A stretch of DNA of 64,000 nucleotides, from NCBI GenBank assembly GCA_003001975.1, contig PVUG01000016.1:1-64000 (forward strand). Reading direction: 5' to 3'. The position numbers and the translations under genes are program-made. This stretch comes from Martelella mediterranea. GTDB taxonomy: Bacteria > Pseudomonadota > Alphaproteobacteria > Rhizobiales > Rhizobiaceae. Below are positions 1 through 8,467 of the stretch, piece by piece. Below the pieces are notes generated by a model. The model did not search any database, was not told where the DNA came from, and saw only the letters and a program-made list of their open reading frames with translations. Each line of letters starts with the position of its first letter. Within the stretch, counting starts at the first letter, position 1.

Positions 1-116
1 ATGCCGCGGCGATTGTTGGGAATGGTCACGCAGGCGCCGCCGTCACTGACGACGAGATTGTCCTTGGCGACATCAATGCCGAAGCATCGATGCGGTGCAG
101 TGTGCAAAATGTCCAT
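1..116 (-). CDS. IS110-family transposase, N-terminal fragment at window edge
   Basis: Reading leftwards from an ATG at 116, the first 38 codons give MDILHTAPHRCFGIDVAKD and continue with NLVVSDGG, then run off the window. The GIDVAKD motif carries the first acidic residue of the DEDD (RuvC-like) catalytic domain of IS110/IS1111 transposases, and its place some 13 residues from the start fits that family. The remaining acidic residues and the serine-containing C-terminal domain lie outside the window, so I cannot tell whether the element is intact. IS110 elements often lack clear terminal inverted repeats, and I could not place this copy's left end in the 117-315 interval. The assignment rests on one motif and is moderately firm. 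Confidence 0.72.
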   Translation of the reverse strand, partial: MDILHTAPHRCFGIDVAKDNLVVSDGGACVTIPNNRRG

Positions 117-256
117 TGTCCTGCTATCCTTTGCGGGCTTAGGATTGTTTGCGGGCGTCTTATGCCCAATCAACTCTCCAAGCGGTGAAGCAAAAGGCGG
201 CAGGGAGCCTTGATGACCTGGGGTGCTGTCCCAATCCTCGGACGGTCGCCTGTCGC

Positions 257-286
257 CGGGACTGCGGGGACAAGCCCGCAGTCCCG
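257..286. other. Perfect 12-bp hairpin upstream of the transposase
   Basis: The arms CGGGACTGCGGG (257-268) and CCCGCAGTCCCG (275-286) are exact reverse complements around a six-base loop. A short CTTTAA follows on the plus strand, which is too weak a T-tract for a confident intrinsic terminator. It lies in the 717-base stretch between the transposase start and the OmpA-family gene, and may belong to the insertion element's subterminal region or be an isolated repeat. Confidence 0.6.
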
Positions 287-315
287 CTTTAACAATAGAC
301 CGTTTTCAACAAACA

Positions 316-455
316 ATCCTCGGGCTTGACCCGAGGATCTAAGCACCTCTCCCCACGAAAAGCGTGAGCAACGTTGCGTAAGTACCTCAGTTCAACCGAA
401 AGCTCCTCTCGCGACACACGTGATTGGATCCTCGGGTCAAGCCCGAGGACGACGC
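316..455. repeat. RIME-like paired palindrome, element A
   Basis: Two palindromes lie about 90 bases apart. The left (316-338) has arms ATCCTCGGG and CCCGAGGAT around CTTGA; the right (428-450) has the same arms in the opposite loop orientation (TCAAG), with one arm ending GAC instead of GAT. Three similar elements occur in this window at 1867, 10626 and 26806. The double-palindrome plan and length recall the rhizobial intergenic mosaic elements (RIME); identity with that family is inferred, not tested. Confidence 0.85.
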
Positions 456-487
456 GGAAAGTGTGGCGAGGCTTTCCGTAAAACGAA

Positions 488-507
488 GGCCGACGTTTCC
501 GCCGGCC
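488..507. terminator. Decayed copy of the gcvP terminator hairpin
   Basis: GGCCG at 488-492 pairs with CGGCC at 503-507, and the intervening ACGTTTCCG resembles the loop side of the gcvP terminator at 2078-2109. It lies between the right palindrome of element A and the gcvP stub, the same order as in the intact locus. The T-tract of the intact terminator is lost here. Confidence 0.5.
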
Positions 508-537
508 TCAATTTACGTTCTGCGTTGTCGTTCCCCT

Positions 538-666
538 CTACTCCGCAGCCTCCGCATACTCACTCATCGGCGGGCACGCACAGACCAAATTTCGGTCGCC
601 GTAGACATTGTCCACGCGGTTGACCGGGGGCCAGTATTTGTCGACGCGGAAGGCGCTAGCTTCCTC
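538..666 (-). pseudogene. gcvP 3'-end stub (glycine dehydrogenase remnant)
   Basis: On the minus strand this stretch encodes the GcvP C-terminus (ending [11 protein letters not shown] and stop TAG at 538-540), matching the end of the intact gene at 2120-2260. Positions 601-656 are identical to the intact copy, while 541-600 differ at six positions, all synonymous. A 12-base in-frame deletion removes the codons around the CFPPG segment near 656, and homology stops at about 666, where an in-frame TAG is soon met upstream. The fragment cannot be functional. The synonymous pattern suggests it came from a gcvP that had been under selection rather than from drift of a recent local duplicate. Confidence 0.85.
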
Positions 667-834
667 AATAGTGCAGACGTTCTAGCGGATGCGTGGAAAT
701 TTGGCGATCGGCGCGATCATCACAACCATCTCCCCTTGCGCCTCATTTCATGATGGATAAGTTTCCGGTAACGGATTCGCTTTTGCCGCTCCGCGTTTTC
801 ACACCTCGATTTTGAAAAATCCCGGAAATACAAC
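667..834. other. Intergenic, no recognised content
   Basis: This stretch lies between the gcvP stub and the OmpA-family gene. No palindrome, convincing promoter or homologous coding fragment was found. It presumably holds the promoter for the gene starting at 835. A short minus-strand open frame is present but has no recognisable domain. Confidence 0.4.
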
Positions 835-1821
835 ATGCTGCATAAATTCGCCGCCCTGGGCGTTGCCCTTGTCTGCCTTGCCACGCCCGCCCTTGCCGAC
901 GAAGCCGATATCAAGGGGTCGCAGGACCATCCTCTGGTGTCGCGCATGCCGGGCACGCATATTATTGGCTATCACACCTCGGATTATCAGGAATTCATGA
1001 TTGCGACCGGGCCGAAGGCTGAGGGGGAGGACCTTCCGCCGGTCGAGCGGTTTGAAGGTCAGTCCACCGTCATCACCTATCTGGCGGACGAGAAGTCGCT
1101 TTCGGCGCTGGCAATCTTCAGGAACTTCGAAAAGGCCTTTGCTCAGGCCGGTTTCGAGGAGACGTTTACCTGTAAATCGGATGCGGAATGCGGCGAGAAA
1201 TTCGTCACCCAGCTCTACTGGTACGGCGATCCGCAGCGGCAGGGCCAGAACCCGCGCCTTGATGCGCCCAACCGCCACGGCGACCGCCACACCTATTATT
1301 ACTGGTCCGGCACGGGTAAGGCCGAGAGCGGCGATTATGTCATCTCGCTTCTGGTTGCCCAGCATTCGGCGATGAACTTTCCCGCCGTCGTCGTTCTCGA
1401 TATCAGCAAGCCCGAGGCGCTTGATGACGACCAGATCACCATCAATGCCGAGGCGATGACCGGGGACATGGAAAAGGACGGTCATGTCGTGCTCGACGGC
1501 GTGTTCTTCGACTTCGACAAGGCGACGCTGACGCCCGATTCCGAACCCGCGCTGACGGTGATCGCCGATTACCTGAACGCCAACCCGGAGCGGAAATTCT
1601 TCGTCGTCGGCCATACCGATATCGAGGGCGGGCTCGATTATAACCGGGCGCTGAGCCGCGAACGCGCCGATGCCGTCATCGATGCGCTGGTGAAAGATTA
1701 CGGCGTCGCCGCGGCGCAGATGATGGCCGTCGGCATCGGCCCCGTTGCGCCGGTGACCAGCAACGAAACCGAAACCGGCCGCGCCGAAAATCGCCGCGTT
1801 GAACTGGTTGCACAGGACTGA
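835..1821 (+). CDS. OmpA-family outer-membrane/peptidoglycan-associated protein with DUF4892-like domain
   Basis: A 328-residue protein with a signal peptide (about residues 1-21, ending ATPALA). Residues about 25-210 resemble the DUF4892 region, with GSQDHPLVSR near its start and a cysteine pair around the FTCKSDAECG segment. The C-terminal 110 residues are an OmpA-type peptidoglycan-binding domain: VFFDFDKATLTP, VVGHTD, then NRALSRERADAV and NRRVEL. The two-domain design predicts a periplasmic or outer-membrane protein that contacts the cell wall; its specific job is unknown. The gene stands alone, preceded by a gcvP stub and RIME-like element A and followed by element B and the intact gcvP, so it sits between direct repeats. 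The ribosome-binding site is weak. Confidence 0.85.
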   Translation: MLHKFAALGVALVCLATPALADEADIKGSQDHPLVSRMPGTHIIGYHTSDYQEFMIATGPKAEGEDLPPVERFEGQSTVITYLADEKSLSALAIFRNFEKAFAQAGFEETFTCKSDAECGEKFVTQLYWYGDPQRQGQNPRLDAPNRHGDRHTYYYWSGTGKAESGDYVISLLVAQHSAMNFPAVVVLDISKPEALDDDQITINAEAMTGDMEKDGHVVLDGVFFDFDKATLTPDSEPALTVIADYLNANPERKFFVVGHTDIEGGLDYNRALSRERADAVIDALVKDYGVAAAQMMAVGIGPVAPVTSNETETGRAENRRVELVAQD

Positions 1822-1866
1822 GGGGCGGCTCAAACGCTGATGGCCGCGACCTTATCGACCTGTGTC

Positions 1867-2003
1867 ATCCTCGGGCTCGACCCGAGGATCCACGGACATC
1901 CCATGACGTGGCGCCGGTAGCCTGTTTTGCGCCGAGCCATAAGCTCAATCGTTTCTCCTGCGGCAACGAGGTTGGATCCTCGGGTCAAGCCCGAGGATGA
2001 CGC
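1867..2003. repeat. RIME-like paired palindrome, element B
   Basis: The left palindrome (1867-1889) has arms ATCCTCGGG / CCCGAGGAT around CTCGA, and the right one (1976-1998) has the same arms around TCAAG, followed by GACGCGG. The organisation matches element A. It fills most of the space between the OmpA-family gene and the gcvP terminator. Confidence 0.88.
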
Positions 2004-2077
2004 GGAGAGGGATAGACGGGCAGAGCGTGCGGCGAGAGGTCCGCGAGCAAAGGGTGCCAAGAGGCATGTCGACAAAG

Positions 2078-2109
2078 CAAAAAGCCGGCGTTTCCACCGG
2101 CCTTTTTTG
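2078..2109. terminator. gcvTHP operon terminator (bidirectional)
   Basis: A GC-rich hairpin with GCCGG / CCGGC arms is flanked by an A-run on the left and a T-run on the right, so it can act on both strands. On the minus strand it lies 11 bases beyond the gcvP stop codon. Confidence 0.8.
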
Positions 2110-2119
2110 ATGTTTGGCG

Positions 2120-4984
2120 TTACTCCGCAGCCTCCGCATACTCGCTCATCGGCGGGCAGGCGCAGACCAGGTTGCGGTCGCCGTAGACATTGTCCACGCG
2201 GTTGACCGGGGGCCAGTATTTGTCGACGCGGAAGGCGCCGGGGGGGAAGCAGGCTTCCTCGCGCGAATAGGGGTGGGTCCATTCGCCGACGAGGTCTTCC
2301 ACCGTGTGCGGCGCGTTCTTCAGCGGGTTGTCGGTGCGGTCGGCCTTGCCGTCCTCGATGGCGCGGACTTCCTCGCGGATCGACAGCAGCGCATCGCAGA
2401 ACCGGTCGAGCTCGGCCCGGGTTTCCGATTCCGTCGGCTCGATCATCAGCGTGCCGGGAACGGGAAAGCTCATCGTCGGCGCATGAAAGCCGCAGTCGAT
2501 CAGGCGCTTGGCGATATCGTCGACGCTGACATCGGCGCTGTCTTTCAGCGGGCGTGTGTCGATGATGCATTCATGCGCCACGCGGCCCTTTTCCGACTTG
2601 TAGAGCACGTCGTAAGCGCCTTTCAGCCGGGCGGCGATATAGTTGGCGTTGAGGATTGCCACGCGGGTTGCCTGCGTCAGTCCTTCGCCGCCCATCATCA
2701 GGCAGTAGCTCCACGAGATCGGCAGGATCGACGGCGAGCCGAACGGGGCCGCCGAGACCGCGCCGCCTGCCTCGTCCGTTGCCGGATTGGCGGGCAGGTG
2801 CGGGGCCAGATGCGCCTTGACGCCGATCGGCCCCATGCCCGGACCGCCACCGCCGTGGGGAATGCAGAAGGTCTTGTGCAGGTTCAGATGGCTGACATCG
2901 GAACCGATATCGCCCGGCCGCGACAGGCCGACCATCGCATTCATGTTGGCGCCGTCGAGATAGACCTGACCGCCAAATTTGTGCGTGATTTCGCAGACCT
3001 CCTTCACCGTCGCCTCGAACACGCCATGGGTCGAGGGATAGGTGATCATGCAGGCGGCGAGATTGTCGGCGTACTGTTCGGCCTTTTCGGCAAAATCGGC
3101 AAGGTCGATATCGCCGTTTTCGCGCGATTTCACCGCAACCACCTTCATGCCCGCCATATGGGCGGATGCCGGATTGGTGCCGTGCGCGGACATCGGAATG
3201 AGGCAGATGTCGCGATGGGCTTCGCCATTGGCGCGGTGATAGCGGCGGATCGTCAGAAGGCCGGCATATTCGCCCTGCGCGCCGGAATTCGGCTGCATGG
3301 AAAAGGCGTCATAGCCGGTGATGGCGCAGAGCTTTTCCGACAGGTCGGCGATCATTTCGCGATACCCCGCCCACTGGCTTTCCGGCGCGAAGGGGTGAAT
3401 GTCGGCGAATTCCGGCCATGTGATCGGCAGCATTTCCACCGTGGCATTCAGCTTCATCGTGCACGAGCCAAGCGGGATCATCGCCCGGTCGAGCGCCAGA
3501 TCGCGGTCGGCGAGGCGGCGCATATAACGGGTCATCTCGCTTTCCGCACGGTTCATGTGGAAGATCGGGTGCGTCATGTAAACGCTTGTGCGCAAAAGGC
3601 TTTTCGGAAGACGGTAATCAGCCTCGAATTCGGCAATCGAGAATCTGCCGCCAAAGGCTTCCCAGACCGCTTCCACATGGGCGGGACGGGTGCGCTCGTT
3701 GACGGAAATGCCGATTTTCGTGGTGCCGATCTTCCTGAGATTGACGCCGTTTTCCACGGCATTGCGCATGATCAGGCCCTGGAACGCACCGACTTCGACG
3801 GTGACGGTATCGAAGAAGGTCTGCGGCTCGACTTCAAAGCCGAGCGCTTCCAGCCCCTTGGCCAACAGCACGCCCTTGCGGTGCACCTGCTGGGCAATCG
3901 CCTTCAGCCCGTCGGGCCCGTGGAACACGCCATACATGGAGGCCATGACGGCGAGCAGAACCTGCGCGGTGCAGATGTTCGACGTCGCCTTTTCTCGGCG
4001 GATATGCTGCTCGCGGGTCTGCAGCGCCAGACGGTAGGCGCGGTTGCCGCGGCTATCCACCGAAACGCCGACGAGACGGCCGGGCATGGAGCGCTTGTAG
4101 GCATCCTTCACCGCCATGAAGGCGGCGTGCGGACCGCCGAAACCGAGCGGCACGCCGAAACGCTGGGACGAGCCGATGGCGATATCGGCATCCATCTCGC
4201 CGGGCGATTTCAGCAGCGTCAGCGCCAGCGGGTCGGCGGCGACCGAGGCAATCGCCTTGGCCTCATGGAGTGCTGCGATCACATTGGTGAAATCATGCAC
4301 ATGGCCATAGGTGCCGGGATACTGGAAAATCGCACCGAACACCTCTTCCGCCTTCAGATCGGTGAAGGGATTGCCGACGACAACGGTCCAGCCGAGCGGT
4401 TCGGAGCGGGTTTTCAGAAGCGCAATCGTCTGCGGATGGCAGTTTTCGTCGACGAAGAACGCTGTCGCCTTCGATTTTGCGATGCGGTTCGCCATCGCCA
4501 TGGCTTCGGCCGCCGCCGTTGCCTCGTCGAGAAGCGAGGCATTGGCGATATCGAGGCCGGTGAGATCGGCAATCATCGTCTGGAAGTTCAACAGAGCCTC
4601 AAGGCGGCCTTGCGAAATTTCCGGCTGATAGGGCGTATAGGCCGTGTACCAGGCCGGGTTTTCCAGAATATTGCGCTGGATCACCGGCGGCACGATGGTC
4701 GGGTTATAGCCCTGGCCGATCATCGAGATCAGCGGCTTGTTCTTGTTGGCGGTTTCGCGCAGCTTGTCCAGCGCCTCGCGCTCGGTCATGGCCGGGCCCC
4801 AGGCAAGCGGCGTTTCCTGACGGATCGCAGCCGGCACGGTGTCGTCGATCAGCGCGTCGAGGCTGTCATAGCCGATTGTTTCCAGCATGCCGGCCATTTC
4901 GGCGGGCGAGGGGCCGATATGTCGCCGGTTGGCGAAATCATATGGCTGGTAATCGGTAAATTTGAATTCGGCGGGCGTGGTCAT
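2120..4984 (-). CDS. gcvP: Glycine dehydrogenase (decarboxylating), P-protein
   Basis: A 954-residue single-chain P-protein, the usual length for the fused form. It decarboxylates glycine with pyridoxal phosphate and passes the aminomethyl group to the lipoyl arm of GcvH. The PLP-lysine segment [14 protein letters not shown] lies in the C-terminal half (near residue 700), and the N-terminal half begins with the conserved FANRRHIGP stretch. The ATG overlaps the gcvH stop by one base, so the two are translationally coupled. It is the last gene of gcvTHP, under the glycine riboswitch. The 3' end is partly duplicated as a stub at 538-666. Confidence 0.98.
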   Translation of the reverse strand: MTTPAEFKFTDYQPYDFANRRHIGPSPAEMAGMLETIGYDSLDALIDDTVPAAIRQETPLAWGPAMTEREALDKLRETANKNKPLISMIGQGYNPTIVPPVIQRNILENPAWYTAYTPYQPEISQGRLEALLNFQTMIADLTGLDIANASLLDEATAAAEAMAMANRIAKSKATAFFVDENCHPQTIALLKTRSEPLGWTVVVGNPFTDLKAEEVFGAIFQYPGTYGHVHDFTNVIAALHEAKAIASVAADPLALTLLKSPGEMDADIAIGSSQRFGVPLGFGGPHAAFMAVKDAYKRSMPGRLVGVSVDSRGNRAYRLALQTREQHIRREKATSNICTAQVLLAVMASMYGVFHGPDGLKAIAQQVHRKGVLLAKGLEALGFEVEPQTFFDTVTVEVGAFQGLIMRNAVENGVNLRKIGTTKIGISVNERTRPAHVEAVWEAFGGRFSIAEFEADYRLPKSLLRTSVYMTHPIFHMNRAESEMTRYMRRLADRDLALDRAMIPLGSCTMKLNATVEMLPITWPEFADIHPFAPESQWAGYREMIADLSEKLCAITGYDAFSMQPNSGAQGEYAGLLTIRRYHRANGEAHRDICLIPMSAHGTNPASAHMAGMKVVAVKSRENGDIDLADFAEKAEQYADNLAACMITYPSTHGVFEATVKEVCEITHKFGGQVYLDGANMNAMVGLSRPGDIGSDVSHLNLHKTFCIPHGGGGPGMGPIGVKAHLAPHLPANPATDEAGGAVSAAPFGSPSILPISWSYCLMMGGEGLTQATRVAILNANYIAARLKGAYDVLYKSEKGRVAHECIIDTRPLKDSADVSVDDIAKRLIDCGFHAPTMSFPVPGTLMIEPTESETRAELDRFCDALLSIREEVRAIEDGKADRTDNPLKNAPHTVEDLVGEWTHPYSREEACFPPGAFRVDKYWPPVNRVDNVYGDRNLVCACPPMSEYAEAAE

Positions 4985-5349
4985 CAGGCGATGAACTCCT
5001 TGTAGGCCGCTTCATCCATCAGCGCGTCGGCATCGGCGGGATTGGCGAGCTTCAGCTTGAAGAACCAGCCGCCCGCCATCGGCTCGGCGTTGACCAGTTC
5101 CGGATTGTCGGTGATCGCTTCATTGACCTCGGTGATTTCACCGGCCAGCGGACAAAACACATCGGACGCGGCCTTGACGGATTCGACGGTTGCCGCGTCG
5201 TCATTCTTCTCGAATGTCGCGCCGATTTCCGGCAGCTCGACAAAGACGAGGTCGCCGAGCTGTTCGGCGGCATGCGCGGTGATGCCGACAGTGGCGATAT
5301 CGCCCTCGATCTTCAGCCATTCATGTTCTTCGGTAAATTTGATGGTCAT
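4984..5349 (-). CDS. gcvH: Glycine cleavage system H protein
   Basis: A 121-residue lipoyl carrier that shuttles the aminomethyl intermediate between the P, T and L proteins. The lipoylation site is Lys59 in VESVKAASD, and the family's EEHEWLK start is present. It sits 15 bases after gcvT and overlaps gcvP by one base. Its lipoyl group would be supplied through LipB, encoded at 14376-15101 in this window. Confidence 0.98.
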   Translation of the reverse strand: MTIKFTEEHEWLKIEGDIATVGITAHAAEQLGDLVFVELPEIGATFEKNDDAATVESVKAASDVFCPLAGEITEVNEAITDNPELVNAEPMAGGWFFKLKLANPADADALMDEAAYKEFIA

Positions 5350-5364
5350 GGAAAATGTTCCCGC

Positions 5365-6507
5365 TCAGCGTTTGTAGGTGGGTTGAATAAAGGGGGTATC
5401 GGCGATGGTGACGGGCAGGTATTTGCCGCGCACCTCGGCGAAAATGGTTTTTCCGGTTTCCGCGTATTGGGTTTCGACATAGCCCATTGCGACCGGGCTT
5501 TCGACGGAGGGGCCGAAGCCGCCGGAGGTGACATGGCCGATCTCGCTCTCGCCGTTCTCATCGGCAAACAGTTTCGCCGGCGGACGGACAGGGGCGCGGC
5601 CTTCGGGCTTCAGGCCGACGCGCTTGCGGGCAATGCCGTCTGCAAGCTGGCGGAAGACGATTTCGGCGCCGGGAAACCCGCCTTCGCGCGCACCGCCGGG
5701 CCTGCGGGCCTTCTGCATGCCCCAGACGAGCGCTGCTTCTACCGGCGTCGTGGTCGTGTCGATATCATTGCCATAGAGGCAGAGCCCGGCCTCAAGGCGG
5801 AGCGAATCGCGGGCGCCAAGGCCGATCGGTTCGCAGTCCTCATGCGCCAGCAGCGCGCGGGCCAGTTCTTCGGCTTTTTCGGCCGGCACGGAGATTTCGA
5901 AGCCGTCTTCACCGGTATAGCCGGAGCGCGAAATCACGCAGGTCACGCCCAGAATTTCGCAGGCGCGCACATCCATGAACTTCATCTCGGCAACAGCCGG
6001 GCAAAGCGGCGAGAGCACGGCTTCCGCCTTCGGCCCCTGCAGCGCCAGCAGCGCCTTGTCTTCGAAATGCTCCTCGACGATGCAAAGATCGAAAAGGTAG
6101 GCCTTCATATGCGCAAGGTCAGCTTCCTTGCAGGCGGCATTGACGATGACCAGCAGATGGTCACCGCGATTGGCGACCATCAGATCGTCCAGAATGCCGC
6201 CGTCTTCTTTGGTGAAAAAGGCGTAGCGCTGCCGTGCGGCCTTCAGGCCGGCGATATCGACAGGCACCAGTTTTTCCAGAGCGATGGCTGCATCCGCCAG
6301 ATTGCCGGAGATCGGCTTGAGGTAGACCTGGCCCATATGCGAAACGTCGAAAAGGCCAGCCTTTTCACGGGTATGCAGGTGTTCCTTCAGCACGCCCATC
6401 GGGTATTGCACGGGCATATCATAGCCGGCAAACGGCACCATGCGGGCGCCGAGTTCCTTATGAAGCGCATGAAGCGGGGTTTGTTTCAGTGGTTCTTGCG
6501 GGTCCAA
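5365..6507 (-). CDS. gcvT: Glycine cleavage system aminomethyltransferase, T protein
   Basis: A 380-residue tetrahydrofolate-dependent aminomethyltransferase that releases ammonia and forms methylene-THF. The sequence opens with TPLHALHKELGARMVPFAGY, typical of rhizobial GcvT, and contains the SRSGYTGEDGFEI signature. The start is TTG at 6505-6507, chosen because GGAGG at 6515-6519 (read on the minus strand) lies seven bases upstream and because the family start is conserved in this region; the next ATG would remove conserved residues. It is the first gene of the operon and the direct target of the glycine riboswitch, whose platform appears to hide this ribosome-binding site. Confidence 0.96.
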   Translation of the reverse strand: MDPQEPLKQTPLHALHKELGARMVPFAGYDMPVQYPMGVLKEHLHTREKAGLFDVSHMGQVYLKPISGNLADAAIALEKLVPVDIAGLKAARQRYAFFTKEDGGILDDLMVANRGDHLLVIVNAACKEADLAHMKAYLFDLCIVEEHFEDKALLALQGPKAEAVLSPLCPAVAEMKFMDVRACEILGVTCVISRSGYTGEDGFEISVPAEKAEELARALLAHEDCEPIGLGARDSLRLEAGLCLYGNDIDTTTTPVEAALVWGMQKARRPGGAREGGFPGAEIVFRQLADGIARKRVGLKPEGRAPVRPPAKLFADENGESEIGHVTSGGFGPSVESPVAMGYVETQYAETGKTIFAEVRGKYLPVTIADTPFIQPTYKR

Positions 6508-6514
6508 GAAATTG

Positions 6515-6582
6515 CCTCCGGATTGCGTTGTTCAAAACGCCGGCTCAAAGGGTGAAGGATACGCGGAAAAAGCGCATCCGGA
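6515..6582 (-). promoter_or_regulatory. Riboswitch expression platform hiding the gcvT ribosome-binding site
   Basis: On the minus-strand transcript, TCCGGATGCG (6582-6573) can pair with CGCAATCCGGA (6527-6517) with one bulged A. The second strand includes the first three bases of the GGAGG ribosome-binding site at 6519-6515. This gives a simple off state without glycine, in keeping with glycine riboswitches acting as on-switches. The pairing is seen in sequence; the mechanism is inferred. Confidence 0.65.
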
Positions 6583-6589
6583 CGATTGA

Positions 6590-6766
6590 GCCCCCTCTGT
6601 CCCGTGTGCCTGAGATTATTATCCCTTCGGCCAGCGTCGCTTCCGGTGAAAGAAAGCGCCACCTTGTCTCCAGAGTTTTCGAACCTCGCGCTGGTCCTTT
6701 GGCCTGAGAGTTTCCGGGGCAGTTGCTCCTTCGGCACCACGTCGGACGTGGATTCTCCCAGCACGA
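6590..6766 (-). promoter_or_regulatory. Tandem glycine riboswitch
   Basis: On the minus strand the leader shows two consecutive glycine aptamers. The first contains CCGAAGGAGCAACTGCCCC, then AAACTCTCAGG and CAAAGGACC; after a short linker the second contains CTCTGGAGA, a CCGAAGGGAT block and a second ATCTCAGGCAC before GGGACAGAGGGGG. These are the conserved core strings of the family. Position directly upstream of gcvT fits the usual glycine-sensing control of the cleavage system. Confidence 0.95.
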
Positions 6767-7022
6767 ATTTGAGGTGGATTATCCGGTTTGCGACGCAATT
6801 TGCAAGAGGCAAGACATCGTGTCCGCTGAAATAACGTGGGCTGTGTCCGCATCTTCTTCCTGCGCGGGGCTGGACAACCTCCTGAAACGCTCTAGAACAG
6901 CCGGGTTCGGTCTGCCCGCAACAGGTGGGGCGGTCCGGACGCACGGGAGGCGCATGCGTGTGCAGACTGCGCATTCGGTTTTAAACGAAGGCGCACTGTA
7001 GAGAGACCAGAAGGAAAAGGCC

Positions 7023-7412
7023 GTGCCACAAATTCTTTCCCATGCTCTTCTTGCCGCTGCCGGCGGCGCAATCGGTTCTGTCGGGCGTTATCTTGTCGGC
7101 GTTTACGCGGTGCGCTGGTTCGGGCCGAATTTCCCGTGGGGAACCTTCATCGTCAATATTGTCGGGTCGCTGCTGATCGGTCTTCTGGTCGAAGCGGTTG
7201 CGCGGGCGCTGAATCAGTCAGCCGATATGCGCATTTTCATCGTCACCGGTTTTCTCGGCGGTTTCACCACCTTTTCGTCATTCTCGCTGGATGCCATGAA
7301 CATGATCGAGCGCGGCGATGTTGTCCCGGCCGTTGCCTATATTGCCGCAAGCCTCGTGCTGGCGCTGATTGCCGTATTCGCCGGTCTGGCGATCGGTCGA
7401 ATGGTGTTCTAA
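7023..7412 (+). CDS. crcB: Fluoride exporter, CrcB/Fluc family
   Basis: A 129-residue membrane protein with four predicted transmembrane segments. It carries the family signatures GGAIGSVGRYLVG near the N-terminus, WGTFIVNIVGS, and GFLGGFTTFSSFS, which includes the residues lining the fluoride pore and sodium site. It works as a dual-topology dimer in the inner membrane. The start is GTG at 7023, preceded by AGAAGGAAAAGG. Upstream lies the divergent gcv leader; I looked for a fluoride riboswitch in this gap and did not see one. The pseudouridine synthase gene follows after 64 bases. Confidence 0.95.
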   Translation: MPQILSHALLAAAGGAIGSVGRYLVGVYAVRWFGPNFPWGTFIVNIVGSLLIGLLVEAVARALNQSADMRIFIVTGFLGGFTTFSSFSLDAMNMIERGDVVPAVAYIAASLVLALIAVFAGLAIGRMVF

Positions 7413-7476
7413 AGCCATTTCATTCCGGCGCGGCATGCGATAGAAGCCACGTCTTGGAACAAGGGTTTTTCGCATA

Positions 7477-8466
7477 ATGGCGGGTATCGAACATATCAAG
7501 GTGGATCAGGACGAGGCGGGCATGCGCCTCGACCGCTGGTTCAAGGTGCATTATCCGGGCCTCGGTTTCGGCGCATTGCAGAAACTGCTGCGTTCCGGCC
7601 AGGTGCGTGTCGACGGCGGCCGGGTCAAGAGCGATACCCGCGTCGAGCCGGGCCAGACCATCCGCATTCCGCCGATCAATACCGACGCCAAGAAAACCGG
7701 ACCGATTGCCGGCAAAGCGCTGAAGCATTCACCCGATTCCGAGCTTCTGTCGCGCATGCTGCTGCATGAGGATGAGCGTGTCTTCGTTCTCAACAAACCG
7801 GCCGGTCTTGCCGTGCAGGGCGGCTCCGGCGTTGTCCGTCATATCGACAAGATGCTGGAAGCCTGGACCAACAGGAAGGGCGAAAAGCCGCGTCTGGTGC
7901 ATCGTCTCGACCGCGACACTTCCGGCGTTCTGGTGATCGCGCGTTCGCGCCGCGCCGCGCAATCGCTGACGGAGGCATTCCGCCACCGCACCACCAAGAA
8001 AACCTACTGGTCGCTGGTCAAGGGCGTGCCGCGCAAGCGCGAGGACAAGGTGTCGACCTGGCTGGTGAAGGAACAGACGCCGGATGGCGATCGGATGCGC
8101 GTGGCCAGACACGGCGAACCCGATTCCGATCACGCCGTATCCTATTACCGGGTCGTCGAAACCGCCGCCAACCGGCTTTCCTGGCTTGAGATGGAACCCT
8201 ATACCGGCCGCACGCACCAGCTGCGCGTTCACGCACTTCATATCGGCCATCCGATCATCGGTGATCCGAAATATTTCGAGGATGATCCGAACTGGGAGTT
8301 TCCGGGCGGCATGCAGAAGAAACTGCATCTTCACGCCCGCCACATCGACATCCCCCATCCCGACGGCGGACGCCTGAAGGTGACCGCGCCGCTGCCGCCG
8401 CATATGGTGCAGAGCTGGAACCTGCTCGGTTTCGACCCGGACCGCCCCGATCTCGACAAGGAATAA
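7477..8466 (+). CDS. rluC: RluC/RluD-family 23S rRNA pseudouridine synthase
   Basis: A 329-residue enzyme with an S4 RNA-binding domain (about residues 15-65, MRLDRWFK then LLRSGQVRVDG) followed by the catalytic domain. The motif HRLDRDTSGVLV contains the catalytic aspartate (about residue 147), and GRTHQLRVH is also present. The family converts uridines in 23S rRNA, but whether this member acts at RluC or RluD sites cannot be told from sequence. Two bases separate it from the first HAD phosphatase gene, so 7477-10545 is probably one operon. Confidence 0.9.
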   Translation: MAGIEHIKVDQDEAGMRLDRWFKVHYPGLGFGALQKLLRSGQVRVDGGRVKSDTRVEPGQTIRIPPINTDAKKTGPIAGKALKHSPDSELLSRMLLHEDERVFVLNKPAGLAVQGGSGVVRHIDKMLEAWTNRKGEKPRLVHRLDRDTSGVLVIARSRRAAQSLTEAFRHRTTKKTYWSLVKGVPRKREDKVSTWLVKEQTPDGDRMRVARHGEPDSDHAVSYYRVVETAANRLSWLEMEPYTGRTHQLRVHALHIGHPIIGDPKYFEDDPNWEFPGGMQKKLHLHARHIDIPHPDGGRLKVTAPLPPHMVQSWNLLGFDPDRPDLDKE

Positions 8467-8467
8467 C

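Noticed and set aside
2114-5005. A very long open frame on the plus strand opposite gcvP
   Set aside because: It mirrors the codon structure of gcvP, encodes a histidine/arginine-rich sequence with no domain, and gcvP is unmistakable on the other strand. Similar antisense frames opposite dctM, valS and bamA were rejected for the same reason.
6781-7022. Possible fluoride riboswitch before crcB
   Set aside because: The conserved pseudoknot strings of the fluoride motif were not found; only GC-rich sequence and the promoter side of the gcv leader are present.
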